A stretch of 64,000 bases of DNA from Bacteroidota bacterium (lineage in GTDB: Bacteria > Bacteroidota > Bacteroidia > Chitinophagales > Chitinophagaceae). Every line of letters begins with the position of its first letter. The first letter of the stretch is position 1. The notes under the pieces are model-generated. The model was not told the DNA's origin, searched no databases, and was given only the letters and a program-made list of their open reading frames with translations. Below are positions 35,451 through 43,893 of the stretch, piece by piece. The DNA lies in contig JABDDT010000006.1 of NCBI GenBank assembly GCA_013287475.1, forward strand, positions 1 through 64,000. Reading direction: 5' to 3'. Both the position numbers and the translations under genes were made by a program.

Positions 35451-36434
35451 TTGCAGATGGAAGACCACCGCATGCACACTTATCTTCGGAATAAGCCCGT
35501 TTGGGTTCAGCTTATCACATTCGGAGTACTGACAGTCGGAATTTTATTACTTGTAGGAAGCCTGGGACTAAGCCTCGTAGCACGTTTCAATCATCTGAGT
35601 GTCGCTCAGATTGCTGCTATGGGTCCTGCAGATTATGCCCGTCCTGAGTTATCCGGCGTATTGAAAGGTGAATTGATAATTCAATTCCTTATTTTTTTTC
35701 TGCCGTCCATGTTATTTGCCTACCTGGCTGATCCGCGGCCCTTATCTTATATTGGATTAAAATCGCCCCAGAAAAAGTCTTTTCTGCCCATTTCGATTAT
35801 TACTATTGTCGTGGCTTTTTTTACCGTATCATTTCTGGGAACTTTGGATGAAGCCATCGTGCGTCTCTTACCTAAAGCAACACAGAAGTGGATCGAGAGC
35901 GGGGAAGATAATGTTAATGGTATGCTGGATAATATTTTAACGATGAAGAGTCCGGCTGATATGATCATGCCGGTTTTTCTTGTTGGAATACTTGCGGCCG
36001 TGGGTGAAGAAGTTTTTTTCAGGGGCATCCTGCAAAAATTCTTTATACAGATGTTCAAATCTGCATGGCCCGGAATAATTTTCACAGGATTTCTTTTTTC
36101 TGCCATTCATATGCAGTTTATGGGATTCCTGCCACGCATGGCGCTTGGCATCGTCCTGGGTTCATTGTATTGGTTTAGTGGCAGCCTCTACCTTTCCATA
36201 CTGGGTCATTTCATTTTCAATTTCATCACACTTTTACTTTTGTATTTCAAGGTTGCTGACCTTGATTCTAAAAACAGTTCCAGCGCAGTATTCATCTTCC
36301 TGGGCATATTATCACTGGCAATTGTCGTTTATCTGTTAAATCTGCTCAGAAAAAAATCAACAACTACTTATGCCGCCGAATTTCCACGACTGAGTGAAAA
36401 CTCATTTTTTGATGATCCGGATCATCCGGTATAA
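35451..36434 (+). CDS. CPBP family intramembrane metalloprotease
   Basis: A 327-residue protein with eight or so membrane helices. The catalytic motifs of the CPBP (Rce1-like/Abi) family are clear: GEEVFFRGIL (E-E-x3-R), FLFSAIHMQFM (F-x3-H) and GHFIFN. Bacterial members process or protect exported peptides; some act in bacteriocin self-immunity. The substrate here is unknown. The start may be the ATG at 35451, 35457 or 35472. It is followed after 24 bases by cdsA and then psd in the same direction, so it probably heads that operon. Confidence 0.9.
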   Translation: MQMEDHRMHTYLRNKPVWVQLITFGVLTVGILLLVGSLGLSLVARFNHLSVAQIAAMGPADYARPELSGVLKGELIIQFLIFFLPSMLFAYLADPRPLSYIGLKSPQKKSFLPISIITIVVAFFTVSFLGTLDEAIVRLLPKATQKWIESGEDNVNGMLDNILTMKSPADMIMPVFLVGILAAVGEEVFFRGILQKFFIQMFKSAWPGIIFTGFLFSAIHMQFMGFLPRMALGIVLGSLYWFSGSLYLSILGHFIFNFITLLLLYFKVADLDSKNSSSAVFIFLGILSLAIVVYLLNLLRKKSTTTYAAEFPRLSENSFFDDPDHPV

Positions 36435-36458
36435 TTTCCATTTACGTACCTTCACTTT

Positions 36459-37340
36459 ATGGCTCTTCAGGCGGTCACTTTCAGAATAAGGGCACTGACC
36501 TCATTGGTATTTGTTGCAGTCATGCTAATCGGATTGCTTTGGAATACCCTTAGCTTTTTTATACTTTTTTCCATTATACATTTCGGCTGCTGGTACGAAT
36601 ACCAAAAACTTGTTTCTAAAATTGATCCCGTTTATGCAGAAATCAGTTCCTTTCAAAAATATGGGGTCATGATTGCTGGCTGGTGTATCATGATGTTTTG
36701 CAGTCGCCCTGGTTATAATGGTGATATAGGAAGTAACGGACTTCACAATGTGGGTTTATACGGGGGATTATTGTTTCTTTTCATTTTGCCGGTTGCAGAA
36801 ATTTTATATACCCATAAAACCTATCTCCGGAATATGGGTTATTCGGTTCTGGGTCTTGTTTATATATCACTCAGTCTGGGTCTTCTTCTTAACCTCCGCA
36901 CTTTTTATACCGGTAAAGCTTTGGAAGATGTAAATAAATTACTGGTACTTGCGATCATTTTAAGTTTATGGGTGAATGATACCATGGCATATCTTATTGG
37001 ATCAATCATCGGTAAAACTCCCCTGTCATCTATTTCTCCTAAAAAAACATGGGAGGGAACGATCGGTGGATTTATTTTCGCTGTAATAACCATGGGTGCC
37101 GTCGGTTACTATTTAAGCAGTGGATTTGAGTTGCAGGCAGTATCCCAATGGATGATTGTGGCGGCTATTGCATCGATAGCAGGTACTGTAGGAGACCTGC
37201 TGCAAAGCAAATTAAAAAGACTCGCAGATGTAAAAGACAGCGGTCATATAATGCCTGGTCATGGTGGTTTTCTCGACCGGTTCGATTCACTTCTTTTCGC
37301 TACTCCATTCATTTGGTTTTACATTGTTATGTTTGCATAA
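36459..37340 (+). CDS. cdsA: Phosphatidate cytidylyltransferase
   Basis: A 293-residue integral membrane enzyme making CDP-diacylglycerol from phosphatidic acid and CTP. The family signature lies near the C-terminus (GDLLQSKLKRLADVKDSG, then MPGHGGFLDRFDSL), preceded by SPKKTWEGTIGGF. About eight membrane helices. It sits between the CPBP gene and psd, which uses the phosphatidylserine made from its product, so this is a phospholipid synthesis cluster. Confidence 0.95.
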   Translation: MALQAVTFRIRALTSLVFVAVMLIGLLWNTLSFFILFSIIHFGCWYEYQKLVSKIDPVYAEISSFQKYGVMIAGWCIMMFCSRPGYNGDIGSNGLHNVGLYGGLLFLFILPVAEILYTHKTYLRNMGYSVLGLVYISLSLGLLLNLRTFYTGKALEDVNKLLVLAIILSLWVNDTMAYLIGSIIGKTPLSSISPKKTWEGTIGGFIFAVITMGAVGYYLSSGFELQAVSQWMIVAAIASIAGTVGDLLQSKLKRLADVKDSGHIMPGHGGFLDRFDSLLFATPFIWFYIVMFA

Positions 37341-37423
37341 AGTTTTCCTGTTATGCTTACCCCTGGCAAAACAGATATTTAAATCTGACTTGTCTTTGAC
37401 AGGCGTTTAATGAATTATTTTCA

Positions 37424-38080
37424 ATGACTATTCATAAAGAAGGATATAAAACGATTGCTATTTGCGCTATTTTTTTTGCAGCCATTAACCTGATTTCATT
37501 TTATTTCGTAAGTATTCATTTGTCCTGGCTGAGCTGGCTGATTTTTTTTATAAGCCTTGCTTTCCTGTTATTCATTATTTCATTTTTCCGCGTTCCTGTT
37601 CGGGTTCCAACCATCAATGAAAAATATGTTGTTTGTCCGGCGGACGGTAAGGTAGTCGTAATAGAAGAGATCACGGATGTGGAATATTTTCACGACCGCC
37701 GCCTGCAGGTTTCGATATTTATGAGTCCGGCAAATGTACATCGCAATGTGAATCCGATAGGTGGGGAAGTAGTTTACAGCCAATACCATAAGGGGAAATA
37801 CCTGGTAGCCTGGAATCCGAAATCTTCGACAGAAAATGAAAGGCATAGTGTTGTAATAAAAAATAATAAAGGGAGTCTGCTCGTTAAACAAATCGCCGGT
37901 GCTGTGGCAAAACGCATTATCAATTATCTTTCGCCCGGACAAAAAGTGGAACAATGCGGAGAAATGGGATTTATCAAATTCGGATCCCGCGTGGATGTAT
38001 TGCTTCCTCCGGGTACAGCTTTAAAAGTGGGGCTCAATCAAATGGTAAAAGGCGGGGTGACTGTTTTGGCGGAATGGTAA
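37424..38080 (+). CDS. psd: Phosphatidylserine decarboxylase, short type
   Basis: A 218-residue membrane-associated pyruvoyl enzyme that makes phosphatidylethanolamine. Two hydrophobic helices form the N-terminal anchor (residues 12-55). VVCPADGKVVVIE and FMSPANVHRNVNP are family blocks. The self-cleavage site is FGSRVDVLLP, with Gly-Ser in place of LGST of the long enzymes, as usual in the short, archaeal-like type. The serine becomes the pyruvoyl group. It follows cdsA by 83 bases. It ends at a mirrored aattgtt array. Confidence 0.95.
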   Translation: MTIHKEGYKTIAICAIFFAAINLISFYFVSIHLSWLSWLIFFISLAFLLFIISFFRVPVRVPTINEKYVVCPADGKVVVIEEITDVEYFHDRRLQVSIFMSPANVHRNVNPIGGEVVYSQYHKGKYLVAWNPKSSTENERHSVVIKNNKGSLLVKQIAGAVAKRIINYLSPGQKVEQCGEMGFIKFGSRVDVLLPPGTALKVGLNQMVKGGVTVLAEW

Positions 38081-38086
38081 CACATT

Positions 38087-38201
38087 CAATTGTTAATTGT
38101 AAATTGTTAATTGTTAATGGGAATTCCCAATACCAATTTTTATAAATCATTTTTTTTGCAACTCCTCAGCATTAACAATTAACAATTGACAATTAACAAT
38201 T
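38087..38201. repeat. Mirrored heptamer array (aattgtt)
   Basis: The left arm (38087-38118, aattgtt/aattgta units) and the right arm (38170-38201, aacaatt/gacaatt units) are reverse complements around a spacer of about 50 bases. The array lies between convergent psd and the HAD gene. Confidence 0.9.
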
Positions 38202-38202
38202 C

Positions 38203-38898
38203 TTAAAAGATTGCCATCAACTCCTTTAGCGAATAAACAGTAAAAGTAGCCTCTACCGGCTCTGCTGATCCTATATGGTTTACATAAACCTGATCAATAC
38301 CCGCTTCCCGGGCTCCGAGTATATCCACTTCAGGTGTATCACCTATCATGATGCTTTCAATTTTTTTTGCACCAGTCTTTATCAGAGCATATTCAAAGAT
38401 TCCGGCATGGGGTTTCAGGCTATTGGATCCTTCAGAAGTGATCACTTCTTTAAAAAAATTATCAATGCCCGCAGATTTGAGTTTATGATGTTGCGTTTTC
38501 TCAAAACCATTTGTGATCAGGTGAAGTTTGTATTTTTTTTTAGTCAAATATTCCAGCACTTCCATTGTATCAGGGAATAGTGCTTTTTTAGTTGGCAGGA
38601 TATTTAGAAATTCAACACCCATCTTTCGCGCCAGCGACTCGTCGCCATTTTTAAATTCCAGCAGTGCCATTGACATTCTTTTCCAGCGTAATTCATCCAC
38701 TTTCATTTGTCCCTTCCTGTAACGATCCCATAGCCGTTCATTATGGACCAGGTATATTTTGTGGAAATGGTCAAAATCATTTACTCCTGCATCAGCCAGG
38801 GACAGCAAATGGTACAGGTCATGCAGTGCCTCCCGGCTATTGGTTTCGAAATCCCAGAGCGTATGATCGAGATCGAAGAAAAGATGATTGTACTGCAT
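38203..38898 (-). CDS. HAD-superfamily hydrolase, YjjG-like
   Basis: A protein of 231 residues from the ATG at 38898. Upstream codons to 38943 are heptamer repeat and are discarded. HAD motifs: I, FFDLDHTLWD; II, LITNGFEKTQ; III, the lysine in SNSLKPHAGIF; IV, GDTPEVDILGA. The long cap insertion between I and II matches the YjjG/YfnB pyrimidine nucleotidase group, which dephosphorylates nucleotides. Substrate is inferred only. The gene diverges from the SDR gene across a mirrored array whose arms reach both start codons. Confidence 0.88.
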   Translation of the reverse strand: MQYNHLFFDLDHTLWDFETNSREALHDLYHLLSLADAGVNDFDHFHKIYLVHNERLWDRYRKGQMKVDELRWKRMSMALLEFKNGDESLARKMGVEFLNILPTKKALFPDTMEVLEYLTKKKYKLHLITNGFEKTQHHKLKSAGIDNFFKEVITSEGSNSLKPHAGIFEYALIKTGAKKIESIMIGDTPEVDILGAREAGIDQVYVNHIGSAEPVEATFTVYSLKELMAIF

Positions 38899-39151
38899 AA
38901 TGCAATTTAAAGCGTAAAGCCTAAAGCGTAAAGCGTAAGGCATAAGGCTTAACGCGTAACGCTTCTAGTTCACGGTATTAGGTTTATGTTATTTGGTGTA
39001 TGGATTTTTTATTTGAATACAATTAATTCCCTCAAAACATAGACCATCTACCATAAACTATTTCCCATCCACGTAAAAGCTTTTCGCTTTAGGCCTTATG
39101 CCTTACGCTTTAAGCCTTACGCTTTAAGCTTTAGGCGTAAATTGCATTATG
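38894..39151. repeat. Mirrored heptamer array between divergent genes
   Basis: Left array 38908-38965 (aaagcgta, aagcgta, aggcata, cttaacg) and right array 39075-39139 (ctttagg, cttatgc, cttacgc, ctttaag) are inverted. The symmetry continues outside the arrays: aaattgcattatg precedes the SDR start and, on the other strand, the HAD start. Both start codons lie in the arms. Confidence 0.88.
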
Positions 39152-39850
39152 AAAATAGTAATCACAGGTGCTTCCCGCGGGCTTGGCTTCAGTATGGCTG
39201 AAGCTTTTGCGGCAGAAGGACACGATCTCTATCTCACGTCGTTCAATGAGGTGAAACTTTACAATGCGCTTGAATCGCTGATGGGCCGTTTCCCTGACCA
39301 GATAATAAAAGCTAAACCATTTGACCTGGGTTTTAAACAAGGCGCAATGGATTTTGGAAACTGGGTTTTAGGATTGGGTGTGGTGCCCGATATTCTGATA
39401 AACAATGCAGGCACATTTCAACCTGGTCGCGTAATGGATGAGCCGGATGGACAACTGGAAAATATGTTGCAGGTTAATTTATTAAGTGCCTATTATCTTA
39501 CCCGGGTTCTCCTGCCTGCTATGATGACCCGAAAGAAGGGACATATATTTAATATCAGTTCAGTTGCTGCTCTTCAGGCCTATCCAAACGGAGGATCATA
39601 TAGCATCAGCAAATTTGCTCTTGCGGGATTTTCAAAAAATTTGCGTGAAGAACTGAAATCTTATTCAATCAAAGTCACCTGCATTTATCCTGGTGCAGTT
39701 TATACCGATTCCTGGGCAGACAGTGGCGTAAAACCCGACCGCATAATGAAACCTTCAGATATAGCAGGTACGATTGTTCAGATATCGAAACTTTCTCCCC
39801 AGGCTCTTGTTGAGGAACTTGTTATTCGACCTTTGGCGGGTGATCTATAA
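39149..39850 (+). CDS. Short-chain dehydrogenase/reductase
   Basis: A 233-residue classical SDR. The dinucleotide-binding GASRGLGF (residues 7-14), the NNAG motif, the catalytic serine in ISSVAALQ and the YSISK tyrosine/lysine pair are all present. The N-terminal KIVITGASRG strand and a D at LYLTSFNE favour no clear cofactor choice. Typical role would be reduction of a ketone in lipid or secondary metabolism; the substrate is unknown. It is divergent from the HAD gene and followed by the cleanest heptamer array of the window. Confidence 0.9.
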   Translation: MKIVITGASRGLGFSMAEAFAAEGHDLYLTSFNEVKLYNALESLMGRFPDQIIKAKPFDLGFKQGAMDFGNWVLGLGVVPDILINNAGTFQPGRVMDEPDGQLENMLQVNLLSAYYLTRVLLPAMMTRKKGHIFNISSVAALQAYPNGGSYSISKFALAGFSKNLREELKSYSIKVTCIYPGAVYTDSWADSGVKPDRIMKPSDIAGTIVQISKLSPQALVEELVIRPLAGDL

Positions 39851-39854
39851 CGTA

Positions 39855-39912
39855 TGACCGTTGACCGTTGACCGTTGACCGTTGACCGTTGACCGTTGAC
39901 CGTTGACCGTTG
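39855..39912. repeat. Perfect heptamer array: eight copies of tgaccgt
   Basis: Eight exact consecutive copies of tgaccgt (39855-39910) begin four bases after the SDR stop codon. The same unit in reverse orientation (ggtcaac) occurs inside icmF. Absence of any mismatch points to very recent expansion. Confidence 0.97.
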
Positions 39913-39934
39913 ATTATTTTTGCAGCATCTAAAT

Positions 39935-39978
39935 TAAGAAAGCTTTAGGCATTAAGCTTTGAGCTTTAAGCCTTACCA
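39935..39978. repeat. Short heptamer array upstream of batD
   Basis: Units ctttagg, cattaag, ctttgag and ctttaag. A ctttg inside it could act as a -33 TTTG element for the -7 box at 39984. Confidence 0.7.
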
Positions 39979-39983
39979 GTTTT

Positions 39984-39991
39984 TATATTTG
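39984..39991 (+). promoter_or_regulatory. Candidate -7 box of batD
   Basis: The sequence tatatttg matches TAnnTTTG, with TTTG at 39958-39961 as possible -33 (22-base gap). It would start transcription near 39998, just upstream of the region encoding the signal peptide. Confidence 0.5.
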
Positions 39992-40006
39992 CAATCCGGA
40001 TAAGAA

Positions 40007-41890
40007 ATTTATTTAAAATCAATCATCATCGGATCATTTTTACATCTCAGAATTCTTATTTCATGCTGGCTTTGCCTGCTGCTGAGTCCGGCCATGGCTC
40101 AATTGCACTTCACTGCACAGGCAAGTACAAAAGAGATGGGCAAATCCGATTATGTACAAGTCCAGTTTATTATTGAGAATGCAAAGGAGATCGGGAATGT
40201 TCAGACCCCGGATCTGTCAGATTTCACCATTATAGAAGGCCCGAATCAATCCACGGGAATGAGTATTACGAATGGAAATATGTCTCAATACAAGGGTATC
40301 ATTTTTCTTTTGCAACCAAAGAGAACCGGCACCCTCACCATAAAACCTGCAACCGCTACGGTAGACGGACAGCTAATGCATTCCAATGCAATTCAGATCA
40401 CGGTGCATAATCAGGCGGGACAGGGAAATTCAAAACCACCCGGTCTCAATCCCCTCACCGATCCTTCCTGGCCAACAGCCGAGCCCCCGGTCGATATGGA
40501 TGAAGTGGTTCGGCCCGGAGAAAATGTGGAAGATAAAATCCGCAGGAATTTTTTTGTTAAAGTTGAATTAAGTAAAACAGATTGTTACCTGGGAGAACCC
40601 ATCGTTGCGACATATAAACTTTATGCGCGACTGCGTTCCGATTCCCGTGTTACCCGTCATCCTTCGCTGAATGGATTTAGTGTCTACGATATGGTAGATC
40701 CTTCAGATGACAGGGTATCAGTAGAAAAAATAAATGGAAAGAATTTTTCCGTACATATTATCCGTAAAACCCAGCTGATCCCCCTGCAGCCCGGTGATGT
40801 AACACTGGATCCTATGGAAATAGATAATAATATTTATTTTATCAGGGCCTCCGATGGGTCTGATAAAAAACCCAGTCAGGGTATGGGAGGTTTACTGGAC
40901 AGACTTTTTGAACCGGAAATAAACGGTACACCGTTTTCGCAACATATTGTATTGGATACGAAACCTGTTACCATACATGTCAAACCTCTGCCGGATACAG
41001 GTAAACCATCCGATTTTAACGGAGCCGTTGGTAAATATTCTATTCAGGCTTCCCTGGATACAAAAGAAGTTGATACCGGCGATGCAGCTAATCTTTCTGT
41101 AATTGTAAAAGGGTCGGGCAATCTCCCGGTGATCAATGCCCCTGTAGTTGAATGGCCTCAGGGTATGGAATCTTATGATGTGAACAGTAAGGAAAATATT
41201 GATAAAACAATTGCGCCACTCAGCGGGGTCAAGACATACACCTATAGTTTTGTTGCAGCGAAAGCCGATAAATATATCATTCCTCCTGTTAAGCTAAGTT
41301 ATTTTGATCCTTCTTCCCGGATGTATAAAACTGTTGAGACTGAACCAATAAGTATAGTTGTAAAAAATTCGAAGAAAAAGAAACATATGGATATCGCTGC
41401 GGTTCCGGTAAATGGAACCACTATGGATTGGACAAAATATGCATGGGGAGGAGGTGCATTACTCCTGATTTCGGGGACAATAATTTATATACGCAGACAA
41501 ATAAAAAAGAACGCTTTATTAAAAGCAGAGATTGCGAGACAGGCTGCCGCTCTGGAAAAAGCGAAAATGGTTTCGGCAGTTGCTGATCCCCTCAGGGTTT
41601 CCAGAGATCTTATGACTTCGGGTGATTTTACAAATTTTTATACTTCAATTAACCGGACGATCTGGAAGGCTGTTTCAGATAAACTGCAATTGCACCCAAG
41701 TGAACTCAATAAATTGAATATAGCCAGTGGTCTCCGTGTCAGGGGTTGGAGCGATGAAGAAATCATTCAGCTGAACAGTGTTCTGAATGAATGTGAAATG
41801 AAATTATATACCCCGGAGTTTAGTACAACGGATATGCAACGTATTCTGAATTCTGCGGAAGAAATCTTTTCAAAGCTGGGACAGGTTTGA
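40007..41890 (+). CDS. batD: BatD-like exported protein, non-ATG start likely
   Basis: The first ATG (40094) lies at the signal-peptide cleavage site, since the same frame upstream, open back to the TAA at 40001, encodes a good signal peptide (ILISCWLCLLLSPAMA-Q). No ATG, GTG or TTG exists in that stretch, so an ATT (40007) or ATC start, or a sequence error, must be assumed. The mature protein is a BatD homologue: beta-sandwich repeats (QVQFIIENAKEIGNVQTPDL, LQPKRTGTLTI, SVIVKGSGNLP), one membrane helix (ALLLISGTIIYIRR) and a cytoplasmic helical tail of about 110 residues. It should work with batB/batC 8 kb away. Coordinates use the ATT. Confidence 0.75.
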   Translation: MYLKSIIIGSFLHLRILISCWLCLLLSPAMAQLHFTAQASTKEMGKSDYVQVQFIIENAKEIGNVQTPDLSDFTIIEGPNQSTGMSITNGNMSQYKGIIFLLQPKRTGTLTIKPATATVDGQLMHSNAIQITVHNQAGQGNSKPPGLNPLTDPSWPTAEPPVDMDEVVRPGENVEDKIRRNFFVKVELSKTDCYLGEPIVATYKLYARLRSDSRVTRHPSLNGFSVYDMVDPSDDRVSVEKINGKNFSVHIIRKTQLIPLQPGDVTLDPMEIDNNIYFIRASDGSDKKPSQGMGGLLDRLFEPEINGTPFSQHIVLDTKPVTIHVKPLPDTGKPSDFNGAVGKYSIQASLDTKEVDTGDAANLSVIVKGSGNLPVINAPVVEWPQGMESYDVNSKENIDKTIAPLSGVKTYTYSFVAAKADKYIIPPVKLSYFDPSSRMYKTVETEPISIVVKNSKKKKHMDIAAVPVNGTTMDWTKYAWGGGALLLISGTIIYIRRQIKKNALLKAEIARQAAALEKAKMVSAVADPLRVSRDLMTSGDFTNFYTSINRTIWKAVSDKLQLHPSELNKLNIASGLRVRGWSDEEIIQLNSVLNECEMKLYTPEFSTTDMQRILNSAEEIFSKLGQV

Positions 41891-41892
41891 CA

Positions 41893-42022
41893 CGTATAAG
41901 AGTATAAGAGTATAAGAGTATAAGAGTATAAGAGCGTGATGATTTGATTTGCAAATTAAAAATGATAAACAATATTCAAGGAAGGAAGTTATCCCACTCT
42001 TATACTCTTATACTCTTATACT
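41893..42022. repeat. Mirrored octamer array (agtataag)
   Basis: The left arm (41893-41934) has five copies of agtataag-type units. The right arm (41994-42022) is the reverse complement with three to four. The spacer is about 60 AT-rich bases. It lies between convergent batD and the response regulator and touches the latter's stop codon. Confidence 0.93.
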
Positions 42023-42026
42023 TGTA

Positions 42027-42734
42027 TCACTCAGTATACTTGTATCCCACGCCTCTTACAGAATGAAAATGTCTGGGATTGCGGCTGTCGTCTTCAAAAT
42101 ATTTTCGGAAGTTCAGGATGAGATTATCAATGGTCCGGGTATTTGGATATACCTGATAACCCCAAACGGACTGTAGGATTTTTTCCCTTTTTACTACTTC
42201 ATTTTTATTCTCTATCAGAAGTTTAAGCAGCATGGTTTCTTTTTTACTCAGCCGGAATCTTTGATTTTTTTTGTTGAACGCTTCCTGCGCCTTGAAATCA
42301 ATCAGGTTGGTTCCAAAAATGTATTTATCGGCTATCGTATTACGTTCCTGAAGCCTTTCGTTTTTTTCTATCAGTTTCTGCACCCGGAGCAGAAGTTCTT
42401 CCAGGTTGAAAGGTTTATTGAGATAGTCGTCAGCTCCTTTTTTTAATCCCAGCACCCGGTCAGCACTGCTGATACGTGCACTGAGGATAAGAATGGGAAC
42501 GGGATTTTGTTGCACCCGTATAGTTTCTGCCACATTGATTCCATCGATACCGGGCAGCATTACGTCCAGGATAACCAGGTCGAAATATTCATTGTTAATA
42601 GCTTTCAAAGCTTCATTTCCGTCATAGGCAGAAGTAACCTGGTAATTCTCCAGTTCAAGATTAAGGCGAAGAGCATCATGCAGGTTCTCTTCGTCTTCAA
42701 CGAGCAGGATGGATTTGCGGGCAGGTTCCGTCAT
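42027..42734 (-). CDS. Response regulator, OmpR family
   Basis: A 235-residue two-domain regulator. The receiver domain (residues 8-120) has the acidic pair EDE, the phospho-acceptor aspartate in LVILDVMLPGIDG and the lysine in NKPFNLEEL. The C-terminal winged helix (150-235) ends with HSVRGVGYKY, the standard OmpR/PhoB wing. Only two bases separate it from the histidine kinase gene upstream, so they form one two-component operon. Target genes unknown. Confidence 0.95.
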   Translation of the reverse strand: MTEPARKSILLVEDEENLHDALRLNLELENYQVTSAYDGNEALKAINNEYFDLVILDVMLPGIDGINVAETIRVQQNPVPILILSARISSADRVLGLKKGADDYLNKPFNLEELLLRVQKLIEKNERLQERNTIADKYIFGTNLIDFKAQEAFNKKNQRFRLSKKETMLLKLLIENKNEVVKREKILQSVWGYQVYPNTRTIDNLILNFRKYFEDDSRNPRHFHSVRGVGYKYTE

Positions 42735-42736
42735 AC

Positions 42737-43720
42737 TTATAATAAATTGAAACGAACTGTAAAATTAGTTCCCTTCGGTTGATTGTCCGATATCAGGAGA
42801 TGCATTTTATGATCCTTCGCTATTTTCCTGCATAAATAAAGACCGAGACCTGTTCCCTGGGTTGTGCGGGTATCTTCATTTCCTACACGGTAAAATTTTT
42901 GAAATATACGTTTATGTTCTTTTTTCGGGATCCCCACTCCTTCATCCTTTATTTGAAGGATACCATGATCACCATTTTTATTTAAACTGACAGAAATGGG
43001 AGTTGTCGGAGCTGAATACTTAACTGCATTTTCAATCAGGTTATTAACCAGTATCTGAATAAGGAGAGGATCACCGGAAATAAATAAACCAGGCTCCAAT
43101 TCGTTTTTCCATGGCCTGCCGTGGAAGCGATTTATAAAATCCTGACATGAATCCTCAACAATCAGGGAGAAATTGAGTTCTTCCTTGTTGAAGAGATAAG
43201 AGCCACCTTCGAGTTGGGCCGATACCAGGATATTTCCTGTCAGTGTATTTAGTCTGTTGATTTCCTGCAGGGAGGATTTCAGGATTTTTTCTTTTTTTGA
43301 TTCATCAAGCTGATATTTCATCAGGGTTTCTATATTCAGCTTCGCGATAGAAATAGGAGTTTTCAATTCATGTGTAATGGCCATCATGAAATTCTGCTGC
43401 TGCCTTTGTATCCGGATCTGCCGCATTACGGCACTTCGCAAAAAAACGGCGCCGGCTAGTATGACTAATATAAATGTCAGACCCTCACTCTTATAAGCAG
43501 TTGATAACCGTTTATGATAGCTATTAATTTGATTGGCTTTTTCTGTATAATGCGGATCATACTGATTCAGGAGCTGCAATCTGTAAGATGCCATTTGATT
43601 ATTCTGCTGGTTGAGGGCGATATACCACCAGATCAGGGCAGCAAGTACATAAATCAGCAGAAGCCAGCAGATGACTATTGCCCGATTGGGCCATTTGTTT
43701 ATGTAACGGTTGATTGCCAT
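42737..43720 (-). CDS. Sensor histidine kinase
   Basis: A 327-residue membrane kinase. Two transmembrane helices (about residues 12-34 and 80-95) enclose a short periplasmic part. The H box is AITHELKTPISIAKLNIE, the N box NNLIENAVKYS, and the G boxes DEGVGIPKKE and GTGLGLYLC. The short sensor region of about 45 residues leaves the stimulus open. It precedes its response regulator. Confidence 0.95.
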   Translation of the reverse strand: MAINRYINKWPNRAIVICWLLLIYVLAALIWWYIALNQQNNQMASYRLQLLNQYDPHYTEKANQINSYHKRLSTAYKSEGLTFILVILAGAVFLRSAVMRQIRIQRQQQNFMMAITHELKTPISIAKLNIETLMKYQLDESKKEKILKSSLQEINRLNTLTGNILVSAQLEGGSYLFNKEELNFSLIVEDSCQDFINRFHGRPWKNELEPGLFISGDPLLIQILVNNLIENAVKYSAPTTPISVSLNKNGDHGILQIKDEGVGIPKKEHKRIFQKFYRVGNEDTRTTQGTGLGLYLCRKIAKDHKMHLLISDNQPKGTNFTVRFNLL

Positions 43721-43729
43721 TAGCTAAAC

Positions 43730-43892
43730 AAGTATGGGAGTATGGGAGTATGGGAGTATGGGAGTATGGGGGTGAAATGATTCATTCAAAATTGATAAGG
43801 ATAAATAAATAAAAGAATGTAATTTTTTGAGTTTAATAGTAGTTCATAAGTTTTTTAATTCCCATACTCCCATACTCCCATACTCCCATACT
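43730..43892. repeat. Mirrored octamer array (agtatggg / cccatact)
   Basis: The left arm (43730-43772) has five agtatggg units. The right arm (43860-43892) has four cccatact units. The spacer is about 87 AT-rich bases. It lies between the kinase start and the gldH stop, i.e. between two genes of the same direction. Confidence 0.93.
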
Positions 43893-43893
43893 T

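Noticed and set aside
38898-38943. Fifteen-residue N-terminal extension of the HAD hydrolase
   Set aside because: The extension is heptamer array sequence; the HAD motif begins a few residues after the ATG at 38898.
39851-39912. CRISPR array
   Set aside because: Repeats here are 7-8 bases and directly abutting, without 25-40 base spacers; no cas genes in the window.
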